Source: Phycisphaerales bacterium (GTDB lineage: Bacteria; Planctomycetota; Phycisphaerae; Phycisphaerales; UBA1924). Taken from it: a DNA stretch of 5,874 nt. The stretch lies in NCBI GenBank assembly GCA_007124345.1, contig SLFH01000148.1, forward strand, positions 1-5,874. The letters are read 5' to 3'. This document shows, one piece after another, positions 4,654 to 5,874 of the stretch (the stretch's first letter is position 1; each line of letters opens with the position of its first letter). The notes under the pieces were generated by a model. It was not told the DNA's origin and made no database searches. It saw only the letters and a list, made by a program, of their open reading frames with translations. The position numbers and the translations under genes are program-made.

Positions 4654-5874
4654 ATGAGTCGGATCAAGTCCTTTGGTGTGCTCGCCGGTGCGGCGATCGC
4701 CCTCGCTTCGAGCGCGGGCTTCGCAAGCGATGTTCAGAACTCGCAGCGTGCAGAGCTTCTCAGTGACGCCCAGAACCGCAGCAGCCTGCTCGCGGCCGGG
4801 GCTAACGCCTATCACGAGAACGGCCACTTCGGCCTGACCGACAGTGCTGGCAACAACAGCATCAATGTCGGTCTCTTCGGTCAGTACCGCCACTTCTTCA
4901 ACTTCGGCAACAACGAGGAAGACCGCGGTAACAGCGATTTCGCCCACGGCGGCCAGCTGTCCCGCGTCAACATGTTCTTCTTCGGCAATGTCGGCAGCCC
5001 CGACTTCAGCTACTTCATCCAGGTCGGCGCCTCCGGCCTCGGCGACTTCGGCATGGGCGACTTCGACTTCGAGGAGCAGGGCGCCAACTCGTCCTCGATC
5101 GACCTGCTCGACTTCATCGGTACCTACAACTTCGAGAACGGAATGTTCTTCCAGTTCGGTCGCGGCCGCCCGCTGCAGACCTTCGAGGCCGCCCCCGCGC
5201 AGTACCAGCAGGCCATGGAGCGCTCGCTGGCCTACGAGATGCTGGGCACCGACCGCCAGGAATTCTTCGGTCTGGGCTTCGGCCAGGACGCGATCGAGGG
5301 CATGGTTTACTTCAGCGACGGCGCCCGCTCGGCCGGCACCGACATCGGCGCCTTCAACTCGGCCGACTGGGCCATCGGCGGCCGCATCAACGGCTACTTC
5401 ATGGGCACCCGCGACCAGTTCTCGGGCAACTACCCCGGCCAGTCGTTCGTCGGCCAGAGCGCATTCCGCGGCACCCCCGACGGCCTCCGCGCCGGCATCG
5501 GCGGTCTGTGGCAGAGCGGCGGCGATACCGGCTTCACCGCCGATGTCGACGCCCTCTATGTCGACGCCGACATCGAGTACCGCAGCGACGGCTTCCGCGC
5601 CGCCGCCCACTTCTACTATGCCAACATCGATCCGGATGGGGCCAGCTCGACCGACCACTTCGCCTTCGCGGTCCGCGCCGGCTACTTCGTCGACGAGCAG
5701 ATCGAAATCTACGCCGGCTACGACGGCCTCTTCTTCGACAGCGACCTCGGCATCGACCAGGACAATCAGAACCTCATCCGTCTCGGTGTGAACTGGTTCC
5801 CGATCGAGCGGTCCTACGCCGTCCGTGTCACCGGTGAGTTCTTCGTCGCCTTCGACGACACCGTCGGCCTGCTC
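4654..5874 (+). CDS. Outer-membrane porin, porin O/P-like, C-terminus cut by window edge
   Basis: The frame is open from the ATG to the right edge, giving 407 residues with no stop. Residues 1-24 form a Sec signal (MSRIK, hydrophobic core, AGFA before SD). A short helical stretch follows (SQRAELLSDAQNRSSLLAAG, about 30-49). From about 69 the chain alternates aromatic and small residues in many predicted beta strands (INVGLFGQYRHFFNF, VNMFFFGNVG, FSYFIQVGASG, MFFQFGRGRPLQ, RAAAHFYYANI, FAFAVRAGYFV, IEIYAGYDGLFFD, LIRLGVNWFPI). The pattern SRVNMFFFGN...FSYFIQVG and the later GVNWFP resemble the phosphate-selective porin O/P family. It should form a barrel for small solutes. The mature part contains no lysine, about 20 arginines and about 52 acidic residues, unlike the basic pore of OprP. 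It is divergent from a PhoB/PhoR-type system, which may regulate it. I am fairly sure it is a porin, much less sure of its substrate. Confidence 0.82.
   Translation, partial: MSRIKSFGVLAGAAIALASSAGFASDVQNSQRAELLSDAQNRSSLLAAGANAYHENGHFGLTDSAGNNSINVGLFGQYRHFFNFGNNEEDRGNSDFAHGGQLSRVNMFFFGNVGSPDFSYFIQVGASGLGDFGMGDFDFEEQGANSSSIDLLDFIGTYNFENGMFFQFGRGRPLQTFEAAPAQYQQAMERSLAYEMLGTDRQEFFGLGFGQDAIEGMVYFSDGARSAGTDIGAFNSADWAIGGRINGYFMGTRDQFSGNYPGQSFVGQSAFRGTPDGLRAGIGGLWQSGGDTGFTADVDALYVDADIEYRSDGFRAAAHFYYANIDPDGASSTDHFAFAVRAGYFVDEQIEIYAGYDGLFFDSDLGIDQDNQNLIRLGVNWFPIERSYAVRVTGEFFVAFDDTVGLL

Noticed and set aside
4214..4657. A plus-strand open frame of 147 codons through the porin leader
   Set aside because: Gly/Trp/Arg-rich translation without similarity; it crosses the promoter candidate and the hairpins, and has no ribosome binding site that I can see.
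4381..5658. A 425-codon minus-strand open frame opposite the porin
   Set aside because: It has a repetitive Val/Ala/Glu composition produced by antisense reading of the porin codons; the plus strand has a signal peptide, AAGGAG and beta-barrel pattern.

Overview
The window is GC-rich chromosomal DNA from a Gram-negative bacterium, most likely a planctomycete of the Phycisphaerae type. I infer this from three things. There is an outer-membrane porin with an N-terminal signal and a strongly acidic mature chain. There is a small lipoprotein of DUF3568-like character. The phoH/7TM-HD gene pair has the sequence style of that group. This taxonomic call is an inference from pattern, not from a search. 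Six protein-coding genes are supported, and two of them run off the window edges.

Left part (1-1488, minus strand): a PhoH-like ATPase is followed 7 bp later by the N-terminus of a 7TM-HD (PgpH/YqfF-type) phosphohydrolase that leaves the window. In many bacteria this pair continues into ybeY, so the missing left neighbour is predictable. Centre (1654-2118, plus strand): a small secreted lipoprotein gene points away from phoH and collides tail-to-tail with the histidine kinase gene. The two coding regions overlap by 34 bp, and a strong hairpin lies just beyond the lipoprotein stop.

Right part: a PhoB/PhoR-type two-component pair (minus strand, regulator first, 9-bp gap) is divergent from a porin gene (plus strand, cut by the right edge). 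The intergenic region between them is 454 bp. It holds a plausible sigma-70 promoter for the porin and a leader of about 190 nt with four consecutive potential hairpins. On the other strand, a small hairpin covers the ribosome binding site of the response regulator. The layout suggests that the two-component system senses a nutrient, possibly phosphate, and controls the porin next door, but no clear Pho box was found. The mature porin segment seen here contains no lysine and is very acidic, which argues against assuming classical OprP-like phosphate selectivity.

No mobile element, CRISPR array, tRNA or rRNA is visible. The coding genes are ordinary housekeeping and regulatory families. The least explained part is the structured porin leader at 4461-4653.
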